A stretch of 64,000 nt of DNA from Pseudomonas putida W15Oct28 (GCF_000708715.2 NZ_JENB01000008.1:124001-188000), one strand, 5' to 3'; positions 9,921 through 18,312 are shown, counted from the first letter of the stretch. Numbers and translations: made by a program. Notes: generated by a model from the sequence alone, not told the origin.

Positions 9921-10685
9921 ATGAGTGAAGCGATCAAGCAGCCTGCCGGCCCCGAAGGCATCATCCAGATGCAGGGTGTGAACAAGTGGTACGGCCAGTT
10001 TCATGTGCTCAAGGACATCAACCTGAACGTGCGCCAGGGCGAGCGCATCGTGTTGTGCGGGCCGTCCGGCTCGGGCAAGTCCACCACCATCCGTTGCCTC
10101 AACCGCCTGGAAGAGCACCAGCAAGGGCGCATCGTGGTTGATGGCGTCGAGCTGACCAACGACCTGAAGCAGATCGAGGCCATCCGCCGTGAAGTGGGCA
10201 TGGTGTTTCAGCACTTCAACCTGTTCCCGCACCTGAGCATTCTGGAAAACTGCACCCTGGCGCCGATGTGGGTGCGCAAGATGCCGCGGCGCAAGGCCGA
10301 GGAAATTGCCATGCATTATCTGGAGCGGGTGCGTATTCCCGAGCAGGCGCACAAGTACCCGGGGCAGTTGTCCGGTGGCCAGCAGCAGCGTGTGGCGATT
10401 GCCCGTGCGTTGTGCATGAAACCAAAGATCATGCTGTTCGACGAGCCCACCTCGGCGCTGGACCCGGAAATGGTCAAGGAAGTGCTCGATACCATGGTAG
10501 GCCTGGCCGAAGATGGCATGACCATGCTCTGCGTCACCCACGAGATGGGCTTCGCCCGCACCGTGGCGAACCGGGTCATCTTCATGGATAAAGGCGAGAT
10601 TGTGGAGCAGGCGGCGCCGGATGACTTCTTCGACCGGCCGCGCAGTGACCGGACCAGGTTGTTCCTGAGCCAGATTCTGCACTGA
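9921..10685 (+). CDS. aapP: General L-amino acid ABC transporter ATP-binding protein AapP
   Basis: AapP (254 residues) drives the transporter by ATP hydrolysis on the cytoplasmic face. Walker A is GPSGSGKST (47-55), the ABC signature LSGGQQQR (150-157), and Walker B with D-loop DEPTSALD (174-181). The ATG at 9921 has TAGGAG upstream; the open frame extends back into aapM but that has no ribosome site. Last gene of the aap operon; a REP pair follows. Confidence 0.96.
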   Translation: MSEAIKQPAGPEGIIQMQGVNKWYGQFHVLKDINLNVRQGERIVLCGPSGSGKSTTIRCLNRLEEHQQGRIVVDGVELTNDLKQIEAIRREVGMVFQHFNLFPHLSILENCTLAPMWVRKMPRRKAEEIAMHYLERVRIPEQAHKYPGQLSGGQQQRVAIARALCMKPKIMLFDEPTSALDPEMVKEVLDTMVGLAEDGMTMLCVTHEMGFARTVANRVIFMDKGEIVEQAAPDDFFDRPRSDRTRLFLSQILH

Positions 10686-10712
10686 TGCCGTAGCGGCTGC
10701 AGATGCGGTCAA

Positions 10713-10831
10713 CTGTGGGAGCGGCCTTGTGTCGCGATTGGGCCGCATGGCGGCCCCGGGGATATGTGCTGCGAAGCTGAATTTCTGGGGCCGCTATGCG
10801 GCCCAATCGCGACACAAGGCCGCTCCCACAG
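10713..10831. repeat. Paired inverted REP elements (type B)
   Basis: Arms 10713-10757 and 10787-10831 are 45 bases each with one mismatch, and contain GTGGGAGCGGCCTTGTGTCG. They lie between the convergent aapP and algW genes. Confidence 0.88.
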
Positions 10832-10858
10832 GTTTGCGAAACAACCTGTATTGCGGCT

Positions 10859-12019
10859 TTATTTCTCTTCCGGGTTGGCAGCCGGTGCCGGCGGCGGCCG
10901 CAGCCCCACCTCGGCAATCAGCTTCAGCTGCTGTCCATTGCGCATCACCTCGATGGTGATCTTGTCAGTGGGCTTGATCCGCGCCACCTGGTTCATCGAT
11001 TTGCGGCCGTCACCGGCCGGTTCGCCGTTGATGCTCAGGATCACGTCACCCAGTTGCAAGCCAGCCTTGGCCGCCGGCCCTTCGCGGAAGATACCGGCCA
11101 CCACGATACCCGGGCGGTCTTTCATGCCGAACGATTCGGCCAGCTCCTGGCTCAGCGGCTGCACTTCGAGGCCCAGCCAGCCACGGATCACCTGGCCGTG
11201 TTCGACGATCGACTTCATCACCTCCAGTGCCAGTTTCACCGGGATGGCAAAGCCGATGCCCTGCGAACCGCCGGACTTGGAGAAGATCGCGGTGTTGATG
11301 CCGACCAGGTTGCCATTGGCATCGACCAGCGCGCCGCCCGAGTTGCCCGGGTTGATCGCTGCGTCGGTCTGGATGAAGTCTTCGTAGTTGTTCAGGCCCA
11401 GCTGGTTACGGCCGGTAGCGCTGATGATACCCATGGTCACGGTCTGGCCGACACCGAACGGGTTGCCGATGGCCAGCGACACGTCGCCGATGTGAATGGT
11501 GTCGGAGCGGCCGATGGTGATCGCCGGCAGGTTCTTCAGGTCGATCTTCAGCACCGCCAGGTCGGTTTCCGGGTCGCTGCCGATCACGCGGGCCAGGGTT
11601 TCGCGGCCATCTTTCAGGGCCACGACGATCTGGTCGGCGCCGCTGGTGACATGGTTGTTGGTCAGCAGGTAGCCCTCGGGGCTCATGATCACCGCCGAAC
11701 CCAGGCTCGATTCCCAACGGCGCTGCTTGGGCAGGTTGTCGCCGAAGAAACGGCGGAACTGCGGGTCTTCGAACAGCGGATGGGCGCTCTTGTTCACCAC
11801 CTTGGTGGTGTACAGGTTGACCACGGCGGGGGCAGCGAGCGTCACGGCGTCGGCGTACGACACCGGGCCTTGCATGATCCGCGTCGTCTGCGGCGCCTGT
11901 TGCAGGTTGACGTCCTGGCTGGGCAGGCCGACCCATTCCGGGAAACGCTGGATGATCAGCATGGCGATCAGTACGCCGGTAAGCAGGGGCCAGCCAAAGT
12001 AACGCAAAGCCTTGAACAT
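10859..12019 (-). CDS. algW: Periplasmic serine protease AlgW (DegS-like HtrA)
   Basis: AlgW is the site-1 protease that cuts the anti-sigma factor MucA when envelope stress peptides bind its PDZ domain, releasing AlgU. The 386-residue protein has one N-terminal membrane anchor (about 8-24), a trypsin-like domain with the triad His123 (NNHV), Asp153 (ETDLAV) and Ser227 (GNSGG), and a single PDZ domain at about 280-370. These positions match P. aeruginosa AlgW. The start is the ATG at 12019 with AGGA upstream; the open frame continues 16 codons further without a ribosome site. It is divergent from the NIF3 gene. Confidence 0.95.
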   Translation of the reverse strand: MFKALRYFGWPLLTGVLIAMLIIQRFPEWVGLPSQDVNLQQAPQTTRIMQGPVSYADAVTLAAPAVVNLYTTKVVNKSAHPLFEDPQFRRFFGDNLPKQRRWESSLGSAVIMSPEGYLLTNNHVTSGADQIVVALKDGRETLARVIGSDPETDLAVLKIDLKNLPAITIGRSDTIHIGDVSLAIGNPFGVGQTVTMGIISATGRNQLGLNNYEDFIQTDAAINPGNSGGALVDANGNLVGINTAIFSKSGGSQGIGFAIPVKLALEVMKSIVEHGQVIRGWLGLEVQPLSQELAESFGMKDRPGIVVAGIFREGPAAKAGLQLGDVILSINGEPAGDGRKSMNQVARIKPTDKITIEVMRNGQQLKLIAEVGLRPPPAPAANPEEK

Positions 12020-12187
12020 GAACGAATCCTGGAAAGAGCGAGGGCCAGTGGCCGCGCAGTGGGGCATGAGCGCGCGGGATCATACACCGGTTCCCCCAGT
12101 GCCGGCGACGGCCCATAATGGCCGGCATTATACGGGCGTTCCATTGGCGTTGTGCCCGAGAAAAGCGCAGTTTTCGAGGAGATTTTC

Positions 12188-12946
12188 ATGGCCGTCGCTC
12201 TAAACACCCTGGTCGAGGAAGCCGAGCGTTACCTGGGCAGCGCGAAGATCCAGGATTATTGCCCCAATGGCCTGCAAGTGGAGGGCCGGCCGCAGGTCAG
12301 CCGTATCGTCAGCGGCGTTACCGCCAGCCAGGCCTTGCTGGATGCTGCGGTCGAGGCCCAGGCCGACCTGGTGCTGGTGCACCATGGTTACTTCTGGAAG
12401 GGTGAGAACCCGTGCATTACCGGCATTCGCCAGCGTCGGCTGAAGACCTTGCTGAACAACGATATCAGCCTGCTGGCGTTTCACCTGCCGCTGGATGTGC
12501 ACCCGGAGGTGGGTAATAACGTGCAGCTGGCGCGGCAACTGGACATCACCGTCGAAGGCCCGCTGGACCCGGAGAACCCCAAGGTGGTCGGGTTGGTCGG
12601 CTCACTGGCCGAACCCTTGACCGCGCGCGATTTTGCCCGGCGGGTTCAGGAAGTGCTGGGGCGTGAGCCGTTGCTGGTGGAGGGGGACCAGATGATCCGC
12701 CGGGTCGGCTGGTGCACCGGTGGCGGGCAGGGTTACATCGACACGGCGATTGCGGCCGGGGTGGACCTGTACCTTACCGGTGAGGCGTCGGAGCAGACCT
12801 ACCACAGTGCGCGTGAGAATGGCGTCAGTTTCATTGCCGCCGGGCACCATGCCACCGAGCGTTACGGGGTGCAGGCGCTGGGGGATTACCTGGCGCGGCG
12901 GTTTGCCGTTGAGCACCTGTTCATCGATTGCCCGAACCCGATCTGA
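12188..12946 (+). CDS. NIF3/YbgI family metal-binding protein
   Basis: This 252-residue protein belongs to the Nif3-like family, which builds hexamers with two metal ions per subunit. The metal ligands can be read as His65/His66 in LVHHGYFW, the Asp of PLDVHPE and the His/Glu of GHHATERYG. Function of the family is unsettled; proposals include GTP cyclohydrolase I type 2 activity. The ATG at 12188 has GAGGAG upstream. It is divergent from algW, as in other pseudomonads. Confidence 0.92.
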   Translation: MAVALNTLVEEAERYLGSAKIQDYCPNGLQVEGRPQVSRIVSGVTASQALLDAAVEAQADLVLVHHGYFWKGENPCITGIRQRRLKTLLNNDISLLAFHLPLDVHPEVGNNVQLARQLDITVEGPLDPENPKVVGLVGSLAEPLTARDFARRVQEVLGREPLLVEGDQMIRRVGWCTGGGQGYIDTAIAAGVDLYLTGEASEQTYHSARENGVSFIAAGHHATERYGVQALGDYLARRFAVEHLFIDCPNPI

Positions 12947-12962
12947 TATCGGCGTCGCCTGC

Positions 12963-13045
12963 TTCGCGGGCACGCCCGCTCCCACAGGGATCGCACCAAG
13001 CCTGAGGGTGGCGCAGTACCTGTGGGAGCGGGCATGCCCGCGAAG
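12963..13045. repeat. Paired inverted REP elements (type A)
   Basis: TTCGCGGGCACGCCCGCTCCCACAGG and its near-inverse face each other around a roughly 30-base spacer, between the NIF3 gene and cysD. Confidence 0.88.
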
Positions 13046-13106
13046 AGGGCGGGCCTGGCAGCCCAAACCCCCAGTCATATCGTTAGACCTTTTCGATCTA
13101 GCCCGC

Positions 13107-13120
13107 CTTCTAAATAGAAG
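13107..13120. promoter_or_regulatory. Palindrome CTTCTAAATAGAAG upstream of cysD
   Basis: A five-base inverted repeat around AAAT lies 75 bases before the cysD ATG, close to a GATAAA that could be a -10 element. It may be part of a CysB or other regulator site, but no consensus match is claimed. Confidence 0.3.
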
Positions 13121-13194
13121 CACCCGCTGTGATAAAGTGGCTCGCTCGAACACGGCCCGCAGGCCGTCCATAAGATCGTTTTTCGTGAGTAGCC

Positions 13195-14112
13195 ATGGTC
13201 GACAAACTGACGCACTTGAAACAGCTGGAGGCGGAAAGCATCCACATTATCCGCGAGGTGGCCGCCGAGTTCGACAACCCGGTGATGCTGTACTCGATCG
13301 GCAAGGATTCCGCCGTGATGCTGCACCTGGCGCGCAAGGCCTTCTTCCCGGGCAAGCTGCCGTTCCCGGTGATGCACGTCGACACCCAGTGGAAATTCCA
13401 GGAGATGTACAGCTTCCGCGACAAGATGGTCGAGGAAATGGGCCTGGAACTGATCACCCACGTCAACCCTGAGGGTGTGGCGCAGGGCATCAACCCGTTC
13501 ACCCATGGCAGCTCCAAGCACACCGACATCATGAAGACCCAGGGCCTGAAGCAGGCATTGGACAAGCATGGTTTCGACGCCGCCTTCGGTGGCGCGCGCC
13601 GCGACGAAGAGAAGTCGCGGGCCAAGGAACGCGTGTACTCGTTCCGCGACAGCAAGCACCGCTGGGACCCTAAGAACCAGCGCCCCGAGCTGTGGAACGT
13701 GTACAACGGCAAGGTCAACAAGGGCGAGTCGATCCGCGTCTTCCCGCTGTCGAACTGGACCGAGCTGGACATCTGGCAGTACATCTACCTTGAAGGCATC
13801 CCGATCGTCCCGCTGTACTTCGCCGCCGAGCGTGAAGTCATCGAGAAGAACGGCACCCTGATCATGATCGACGACGAGCGCATCCTCGAGCACCTTTCCG
13901 AGGAAGAGAAAGCCCGTATCGTCAAGAAGAAGGTGCGTTTCCGTACCCTCGGCTGCTACCCGCTGACGGGCGCTGTCGAGTCGGAAGCCGAGACCCTGAC
14001 GGACATCATTCAGGAAATGCTCCTGACCCGAACGTCCGAACGCCAGGGCCGTGTCATCGACCACGATGGCGCCGGTTCCATGGAAGACAAGAAACGCCAA
14101 GGCTACTTCTAA
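13195..14112 (+). CDS. cysD: Sulfate adenylyltransferase subunit 2 CysD
   Basis: CysD (305 residues) makes adenosine 5'-phosphosulfate from ATP and sulfate with energy from the CysN GTPase. The PP-loop ATP-pyrophosphatase motif reads SIGKDSAV near residue 36-43, and the C-terminal [16 protein letters not shown] block is typical. The ATG at 13195 has only a weak upstream GTGAG. cysNC follows 15 bases after the stop, so the two are one operon for sulfate assimilation. Confidence 0.96.
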   Translation: MVDKLTHLKQLEAESIHIIREVAAEFDNPVMLYSIGKDSAVMLHLARKAFFPGKLPFPVMHVDTQWKFQEMYSFRDKMVEEMGLELITHVNPEGVAQGINPFTHGSSKHTDIMKTQGLKQALDKHGFDAAFGGARRDEEKSRAKERVYSFRDSKHRWDPKNQRPELWNVYNGKVNKGESIRVFPLSNWTELDIWQYIYLEGIPIVPLYFAAEREVIEKNGTLIMIDDERILEHLSEEEKARIVKKKVRFRTLGCYPLTGAVESEAETLTDIIQEMLLTRTSERQGRVIDHDGAGSMEDKKRQGYF

Positions 14113-14127
14113 TTTCAGGGTTACTCC

Positions 14128-16029
14128 ATGTCGCACCAATCTGATCTGATCAGCGAGGACATCCTCGCCTACCTGGCCCAGCACGAGCGCAAGGAACTGC
14201 TGCGCTTTCTGACCTGCGGCAACGTCGACGACGGCAAGAGCACCCTGATCGGGCGCCTGCTGCACGACTCGAAGATGATCTACGAGGACCACCTCGAAGC
14301 CATCACCCGTGATTCGAAGAAAGTCGGCACCACTGGCGAAGAAATCGACCTGGCATTGCTGGTCGACGGCCTGCAGGCCGAGCGCGAGCAGGGCATCACC
14401 ATCGATGTCGCCTACCGCTACTTCTCCACCGCCAAGCGCAAGTTCATCATCGCCGACACCCCGGGCCACGAGCAGTACACCCGCAACATGGCCACCGGTG
14501 CGTCCACCTGCGACCTGGCGATCATCCTGGTCGATGCCCGCTACGGCGTGCAGACCCAGACCCGTCGCCACAGCTACATTGCCTCGCTGCTGGGCATCAA
14601 GCACATCGTGGTCGCGGTCAACAAGATGGACCTCAAAGGCTTCGATGAGGGCGTGTTCGAGTCGATCAAGGCCGACTACCTGCAGTTTGCCGAGGCCATC
14701 AACCTGACCCCGAGCAGCCTGCAGTTCGTGCCGATGTCGGCGCTGAAGGGCGACAACGTGGTCAACCACAGCGAGCGTTCGCCGTGGTACGCCGGCCCGA
14801 CGCTGATGGAAATCCTCGAAACCGTCGAGGTTGCGGCCGACCGCAACTTCACCGACCTGCGCTTCCCGGTGCAGTACGTGAACCGCCCGAACCTGAACTT
14901 CCGCGGCTTCGCCGGCACCATCGCCAGTGGCGTAGTGCACAAGGGTGACGAAATTGTCGTGCTGCCGTCGGGCAAGAGCAGCCGCGTCAAGTCCATCGTC
15001 ACCTACGAAGGTGAGCTGGAAAACGCCGGCCCAGGCCAGGCCGTGACCCTGACCATGGAAGACGAGATCGACATCTCCCGTGGCGACCTGCTGGTACATG
15101 CCGACAACGTACCGCCAGTGACCGACCAGTTCGACGCCATGCTGGTGTGGATGGCCGAAGAGCCGATGCTGCCGGGCAAGAAGTACGACATCAAGCGCGC
15201 CACCAGCTATGTGCCGGGCTCGATTGCCAGCATCACCCACAAGGTCGATGTGAACACCCTGGAGCAGGGCGCTGCCAGCGCACTGCAACTGAACGAGATC
15301 GGCCGTGTGAAGGTTGCGCTGGACACCTCGATCGCCCTGGACGGCTACGACAGCAACCGCACCACCGGTGCGTTCATTGTCATCGACCGCCTGACCAACG
15401 GCACCGTTGGCGCCGGCATGATCATCGCTCCGCCTGTCCTGCCGCACGGCAGCACCGGCCAGCATGGCAAGCAGGCCCACGTGTCGACCGAAGAGCGTGC
15501 ACTGCGCTTCGGCCAGCAGCCAGCCACCGTGCTGTTCAGCGGCCTGTCCGGCGCTGGCAAGAGCACCCTGGCCTATGCCGTGGAGCGCAAGCTGTTCGAC
15601 ATGGGGCGTGCGGTATACGTGCTCGACGGCCAGAACCTGCGCCACGACCTGAACAAGGGCCTGCCGCAAGACCGCGCCGGTCGCACCGAAAACTGGCGCC
15701 GCGCCGCCCATGTGGCGCGCCAGTTCAACGAAGCCGGCCTGCTGACCCTGGCTGCGTTCGTGGCCCCGGATGCCGAAGGCCGCGAACAGGCCAAGGCGCT
15801 GATCGGCAAGGACCGCCTGGTGACCGTTTACGTCCAGGCCTCGCCGCTGGCTTGCCGCGAGCGTGACCCGCAAGGCCTGTACGCGGCCGGTGGCGAAAAC
15901 ATCCCGGGCGAAAGCTTCCCGTTCGATGTGCCGCTGGATGCCGACCTTGTGATCGACACCCAGGCCACCAGCGTGGACGAAGGTGTGAAACTGGTGCTGG
16001 ACGTACTGCGCCAGCGCGGCGCGATCTAA
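14128..16029 (+). CDS. cysNC: Bifunctional sulfate adenylyltransferase GTPase / APS kinase CysNC
   Basis: The 633-residue protein fuses CysN to CysC. Residues 1-440 are the GTPase: P-loop GNVDDGKS (31-38), DTPGHEQY (from 111), NKMD (from 165), then beta-barrel domains. Residues about 455-633 are the APS kinase with P-loop GLSGAGKS (472-479), making PAPS. Two canonical kinase motifs differ: DGDN reads DGQN, and the ISPYR loop reads VAPDAEGR. I recall the same in other Pseudomonas CysNC proteins, so it is likely a lineage trait, but it weakens certainty about kinase chemistry. A strong terminator follows. Confidence 0.95.
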   Translation: MSHQSDLISEDILAYLAQHERKELLRFLTCGNVDDGKSTLIGRLLHDSKMIYEDHLEAITRDSKKVGTTGEEIDLALLVDGLQAEREQGITIDVAYRYFSTAKRKFIIADTPGHEQYTRNMATGASTCDLAIILVDARYGVQTQTRRHSYIASLLGIKHIVVAVNKMDLKGFDEGVFESIKADYLQFAEAINLTPSSLQFVPMSALKGDNVVNHSERSPWYAGPTLMEILETVEVAADRNFTDLRFPVQYVNRPNLNFRGFAGTIASGVVHKGDEIVVLPSGKSSRVKSIVTYEGELENAGPGQAVTLTMEDEIDISRGDLLVHADNVPPVTDQFDAMLVWMAEEPMLPGKKYDIKRATSYVPGSIASITHKVDVNTLEQGAASALQLNEIGRVKVALDTSIALDGYDSNRTTGAFIVIDRLTNGTVGAGMIIAPPVLPHGSTGQHGKQAHVSTEERALRFGQQPATVLFSGLSGAGKSTLAYAVERKLFDMGRAVYVLDGQNLRHDLNKGLPQDRAGRTENWRRAAHVARQFNEAGLLTLAAFVAPDAEGREQAKALIGKDRLVTVYVQASPLACRERDPQGLYAAGGENIPGESFPFDVPLDADLVIDTQATSVDEGVKLVLDVLRQRGAI

Positions 16030-16045
16030 GCGCTAGCTTGCAAGG

Positions 16046-16071
16046 AAAACCCCGCTTCGGCGGGGTTTTTT
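16046..16071 (+). terminator. Intrinsic terminator after cysNC
   Basis: AAAACCCCGC, loop TTCG, GCGGGGTTTTTT: a perfect ten-base-pair stem with a T run, starting 17 bases after the cysNC stop. Confidence 0.95.
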
Positions 16072-16105
16072 GTTTCCGTCCCAACCGGCTTACGCGGCCA
16101 ATATC

Positions 16106-16140
16106 CAGTGGAGGCCTCGTGTCGCGATGGGTTACGCGGC
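16106..16140. repeat. Decayed REP-like element (type B)
   Basis: GTGGAGGCCTCGTGTCGCG followed by ATGGGTTACGCGGC resembles the type B core GTGGGAGCGGCCTTGTGTCGCGATTGGGCCGC with several changes. It marks the left edge of the accessory block. Confidence 0.5.
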
Positions 16141-16161
16141 AGTGCCGGGTTTTATTTACAG

Positions 16162-16185
16162 GTTGACTGGTTGACAAGTTGACAG
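16162..16185 (+). promoter_or_regulatory. Three tandem GTTGACNN repeats upstream of the HTH gene
   Basis: GTTGAC occurs at 16162, 16170 and 16178, exactly eight bases apart, 60-80 bases before the HTH-gene ATG. Direct repeats of this spacing upstream of a gene for a DNA-binding protein suggest an operator or stacked -35-like elements. Confidence 0.45.
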
Positions 16186-16219
16186 GATGAGAGAGGAAGC
16201 CTACCTTGATATGCAAGGA

Positions 16220-16231
16220 GCCTGTACAGGC
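16220..16231. promoter_or_regulatory. Palindrome GCCTGTACAGGC overlapping the HTH-gene translation region
   Basis: A perfect 12-base palindrome lies immediately before the GGAGGAGA ribosome-binding site (16233-16240). It is a candidate autoregulatory operator. It is too short to be a gammaproteobacterial LexA box (CTGT-N8-ACAG). Confidence 0.4.
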
Positions 16232-16244
16232 TGGAGGAGAACCG

Positions 16245-16877
16245 ATGGCAACCGCTACCCACGAAGCGATTCACCCTGCACTCGCGCACCTTGAAGCTGC
16301 CAAAGCTGCCCTGCGGCAGCGCTTTGAAGAGCACCTTGCGCGCGCTTCGGAAGCAGTGGTGCTTAAAGCACTTGGCCTTGCGGACGAGAAGGCTTTTGCT
16401 GCGCTTGCCAAAGTAGATATCGAAGCGAAGCGCAGTGTTGCCACACGTAACCAAGAGGCTATGGCCAGGATGAAAGCACGTGCATTCGAGCGTGTGGCCA
16501 GTCGTTGTGAACTCCTGGACGCCAAGGCCGCTTGTGAAATTCTGGGGATTACCAAACAGGCCCTGAGTCAGAAGACAAAGGCAGGGAAGCTGCTCGCCTA
16601 TACCAATACTGGCAATCGCAGGAAATTCTATCCGTCGTTTCAATTCACCGACAACAAGCCTAAGCCGGTTGTAGAGGCACTGTTTTGGTCGCTCGCTGTG
16701 GACCCGGCAGATACCGAAGCGATGAATTTTCTGGTTCAGCACCTCGTCGGCAGCATGGATTATTCCGAGCCTGGAGAACCACGTAATGTGGTGCCACGCT
16801 TTGAGTTGCTGAATGACGATGCGGCCATGGAAATCATCAAGCGCGATTTTGTGAACGCGTTTGAAGCAGGACAGTGA
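16245..16877 (+). CDS. HTH protein, candidate antitoxin facing the RES toxin
   Basis: This 210-residue protein has an Ala-rich, charged helical N-terminal half (about 5-85), then a helix-turn-helix at about 90-125 (ACEILGITKQALSQKTKAG, followed by an RRKFYP wing), and a C-terminal region (about 128-210) that could correspond to the toxin-binding part of Xre/MbcA/ParS antitoxins, including MDYSEPGEP. The start is the ATG at 16245 behind a perfect GGAGGAG; the frame extends upstream to a TTG without a ribosome site. It converges on the RES gene with 26 bases between. The antitoxin role is inferred from this neighbour. It could instead be a stand-alone regulator. Confidence 0.6.
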   Translation: MATATHEAIHPALAHLEAAKAALRQRFEEHLARASEAVVLKALGLADEKAFAALAKVDIEAKRSVATRNQEAMARMKARAFERVASRCELLDAKAACEILGITKQALSQKTKAGKLLAYTNTGNRRKFYPSFQFTDNKPKPVVEALFWSLAVDPADTEAMNFLVQHLVGSMDYSEPGEPRNVVPRFELLNDDAAMEIIKRDFVNAFEAGQ

Positions 16878-16903
16878 AGATCTTCCAGGGTTGGGTTCTG
16901 CAG

Positions 16904-17548
16904 CTATTCCAGCGCTACGCCCAGACTGCACAGAAATTCTACTACCGTTTCACCGTTCGGCAGCACTGCAATGCTCACAGGCTGATGGCTTATTGCTTGG
17001 ATCTGGGTTGAGCGACCTTCGAATAATACAATGTTGCAACCTTCCATGGCGCCGGTGACGGTATAGACCGCAGACAGATAGAGCAGGCCATCAACATGGT
17101 CTTGGCTCATGCACACCTGGCTGATTTTACGCGTGAGGGCGTAACCTTCTTTGCCTTGACCCTTGGCCTGAACGATGTCCCGGATTTTGTGATGAGTAGC
17201 CCGATTCGCCAGGGCAGCTACGTCCACCAAGCACAATTTGCGCGCCGCCTTTAGCAGGTGTAGCGAGGCCTGTTGCAGTTGCGAGAAACGCACCGGTTGA
17301 TCATCGACACCTTGGCCTGGCTGGAACGACTCGGCCACGGCAACCTCTGCGGAACAACCCAGGTAGTAAACGCCAACACGTTTGGACGGGTCGGCGTAGC
17401 GGGTATCGGAATCGGCGCGGTAGTTCACGGGGTTGGCGTCGTAGCGACAAGGTTGAACCCTGTGTAAAAACGTGTTTGCCGGGAGCTGTTTCAGCAGCTC
17501 CGGATACTTGTTCAGTGCGTCGAGAACTTGATCGGTTATTTCATTCAC
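16904..17548 (-). CDS. RES-domain protein, probable NAD-degrading toxin
   Basis: The 214-residue protein has the RES-family order: Arg30 (LHRV), Arg50/Arg57 around TRYADPSKR, Tyr61/62 in GVYYLG, Glu73 in AVAES, then a C-terminal VYTVTGAMEGCNIVLFEG block with Ser159 and Asn172. Characterised RES toxins of RES-Xre modules deplete NAD and stop growth; that activity here is inferred. The start is GTG at 17548, the only start codon after an in-frame TGA five codons upstream, and it lacks a good ribosome site. That TGA is the stop of the immunity gene, so RES probably depends on translation of that gene. The usual antitoxin position (directly upstream, same strand) is taken by the immunity gene. 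Confidence 0.82.
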   Translation of the reverse strand: MNEITDQVLDALNKYPELLKQLPANTFLHRVQPCRYDANPVNYRADSDTRYADPSKRVGVYYLGCSAEVAVAESFQPGQGVDDQPVRFSQLQQASLHLLKAARKLCLVDVAALANRATHHKIRDIVQAKGQGKEGYALTRKISQVCMSQDHVDGLLYLSAVYTVTGAMEGCNIVLFEGRSTQIQAISHQPVSIAVLPNGETVVEFLCSLGVALE

Positions 17549-17560
17549 GGATGGATGTGC

Positions 17561-17824
17561 TCATGGCAAATCCCTGGGCGCGGAAAGGCCCTTCGATTGC
17601 CTCCATGCCACGATGCGGGTCATGACCTGCTCGGCGCAGTCTTGCGGCTTATCTTCGGTGTAATAGGTCAGGTCGGAACCATCGGGGTGCGCAACCAGCT
17701 CGATAAAATGCTCCAGCAGTCTGTCCTGCCAGTCCTGGGAGCCTGTCGCCTGAATCAACGCGTCAACAATCGACCGGAACTCGCTGTATGAATAGTCTGC
17801 CAGGCTGTGCTTCAAGCTGATCAC
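17561..17824 (-). CDS. E-type colicin/pyocin immunity protein (orphan)
   Basis: This 87-residue protein matches the colicin E2/E7/E8/E9 immunity (Im) family: an acidic four-helix protein with the key helix III sequence HPDGSDLTYYTE (about 46-57), whose two tyrosines hold the nuclease, followed by IVAWRQSKG. It would protect against a matching HNH bacteriocin. The start is GTG at 17824, overlapping the stop of the nuclease fragment (GTGA), with GGAGAT upstream. Its helix II sequence differs strongly from the immunity gene at 18313, so it should recognise a different nuclease. It is 12 bases before RES. Confidence 0.85.
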   Translation of the reverse strand: MISLKHSLADYSYSEFRSIVDALIQATGSQDWQDRLLEHFIELVAHPDGSDLTYYTEDKPQDCAEQVMTRIVAWRQSKGLSAPRDLP

Positions 17825-18141
17825 AATGGCATCTCCGATGAAAGCGTGTATTGCATGGCGCTCATGATCCGCAGGTTTTCAGCGTCGTACATCAGTCCAC
17901 CCCACTCGGGTGGGGCTAGGTGGCATATCTGATAGGAGCGCAGTCCCATTACCGTTTCATAGAATGGCGCGCGAGGGGGCCAGCCTTTCTTGAGGCGGTT
18001 GAGCTGGGCGGGGATGAATTGCTGGCTGTCGATTGGGTCTTCTGCGATGGCTAGCCAGAAGGACCGGGAGAAGTGGTCGAAATTCTTGAATGCTTGTCCT
18101 GACAGTTTTTTTGCTATGTATTCTGGAAGAATGGTGGCCAT
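17821..18141 (-). CDS. Orphan bacteriocin nuclease domain, probably inactive remnant
   Basis: The 106 residues align with the C-terminal nuclease domain of the bacteriocin at 18573: LSGQAFKNFDHFSRSFW matches its REFRDFDAFRSTFW, and ICHLAPPEWGGLMYDAENLR matches ILHHVIPISENGAVYDIDNLR. The HNH site is broken: the first His is Cys, only the second is kept, Asn is kept, and the two C-terminal His positions read Tyr and Ser. The frame stays open about 40 codons upstream of the ATG at 18141, up to a TAA near 18265, and the ATG has a poor ribosome site. This looks like the tail of an older bacteriocin whose receptor and translocation part was lost. A non-catalytic decoy role cannot be excluded. Confidence 0.7.
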   Translation of the reverse strand: MATILPEYIAKKLSGQAFKNFDHFSRSFWLAIAEDPIDSQQFIPAQLNRLKKGWPPRAPFYETVMGLRSYQICHLAPPEWGGLMYDAENLRIMSAMQYTLSSEMPL

Positions 18142-18285
18142 TTCAGCAATTTTCTCAGTTGATAGTGAGTTGAAGTCTATCGTCCGAACGCAGCTCAGTA
18201 TGCATGGTGGAGTTGAGTATCTTGTGCGAGTTGTTTGACTGGGGTGTAGGACTTTTCTCTTTGCGCTTTTTTATTTAGAGAATTG
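18142..18285. other. Gap between the two bacteriocin cassettes
   Basis: AT-rich sequence with no complete gene. On the minus strand it holds the open upstream continuation of the nuclease fragment, ending in TAA near 18265. No clear promoter for the orphan immunity-RES genes was found. Confidence 0.4.
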
Positions 18286-18307
18286 ACACCCCGCGTTAGC
18301 GGGGTGT
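18286..18307 (-). terminator. Hairpin after the bacteriocin immunity gene
   Basis: ACACCCCGC and GCGGGGTGT form a perfect nine-base-pair stem around GTTA, six bases after the immunity stop on the minus strand. The following T run is short, so it may be a weak or factor-assisted terminator. Confidence 0.65.
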
Positions 18308-18312
18308 TAGGT

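Noticed and set aside
13075..15873. 932-codon open frame antisense to cysD-cysNC
   Set aside because: It is the mirror frame of GC-rich genes, with low-complexity composition and no recognisable domain. The plus-strand genes are certain.
16220..16231. LexA (SOS) box before the HTH gene
   Set aside because: CTGTACAG has no eight-base spacer between CTGT and ACAG, so it is not a gammaproteobacterial LexA site.
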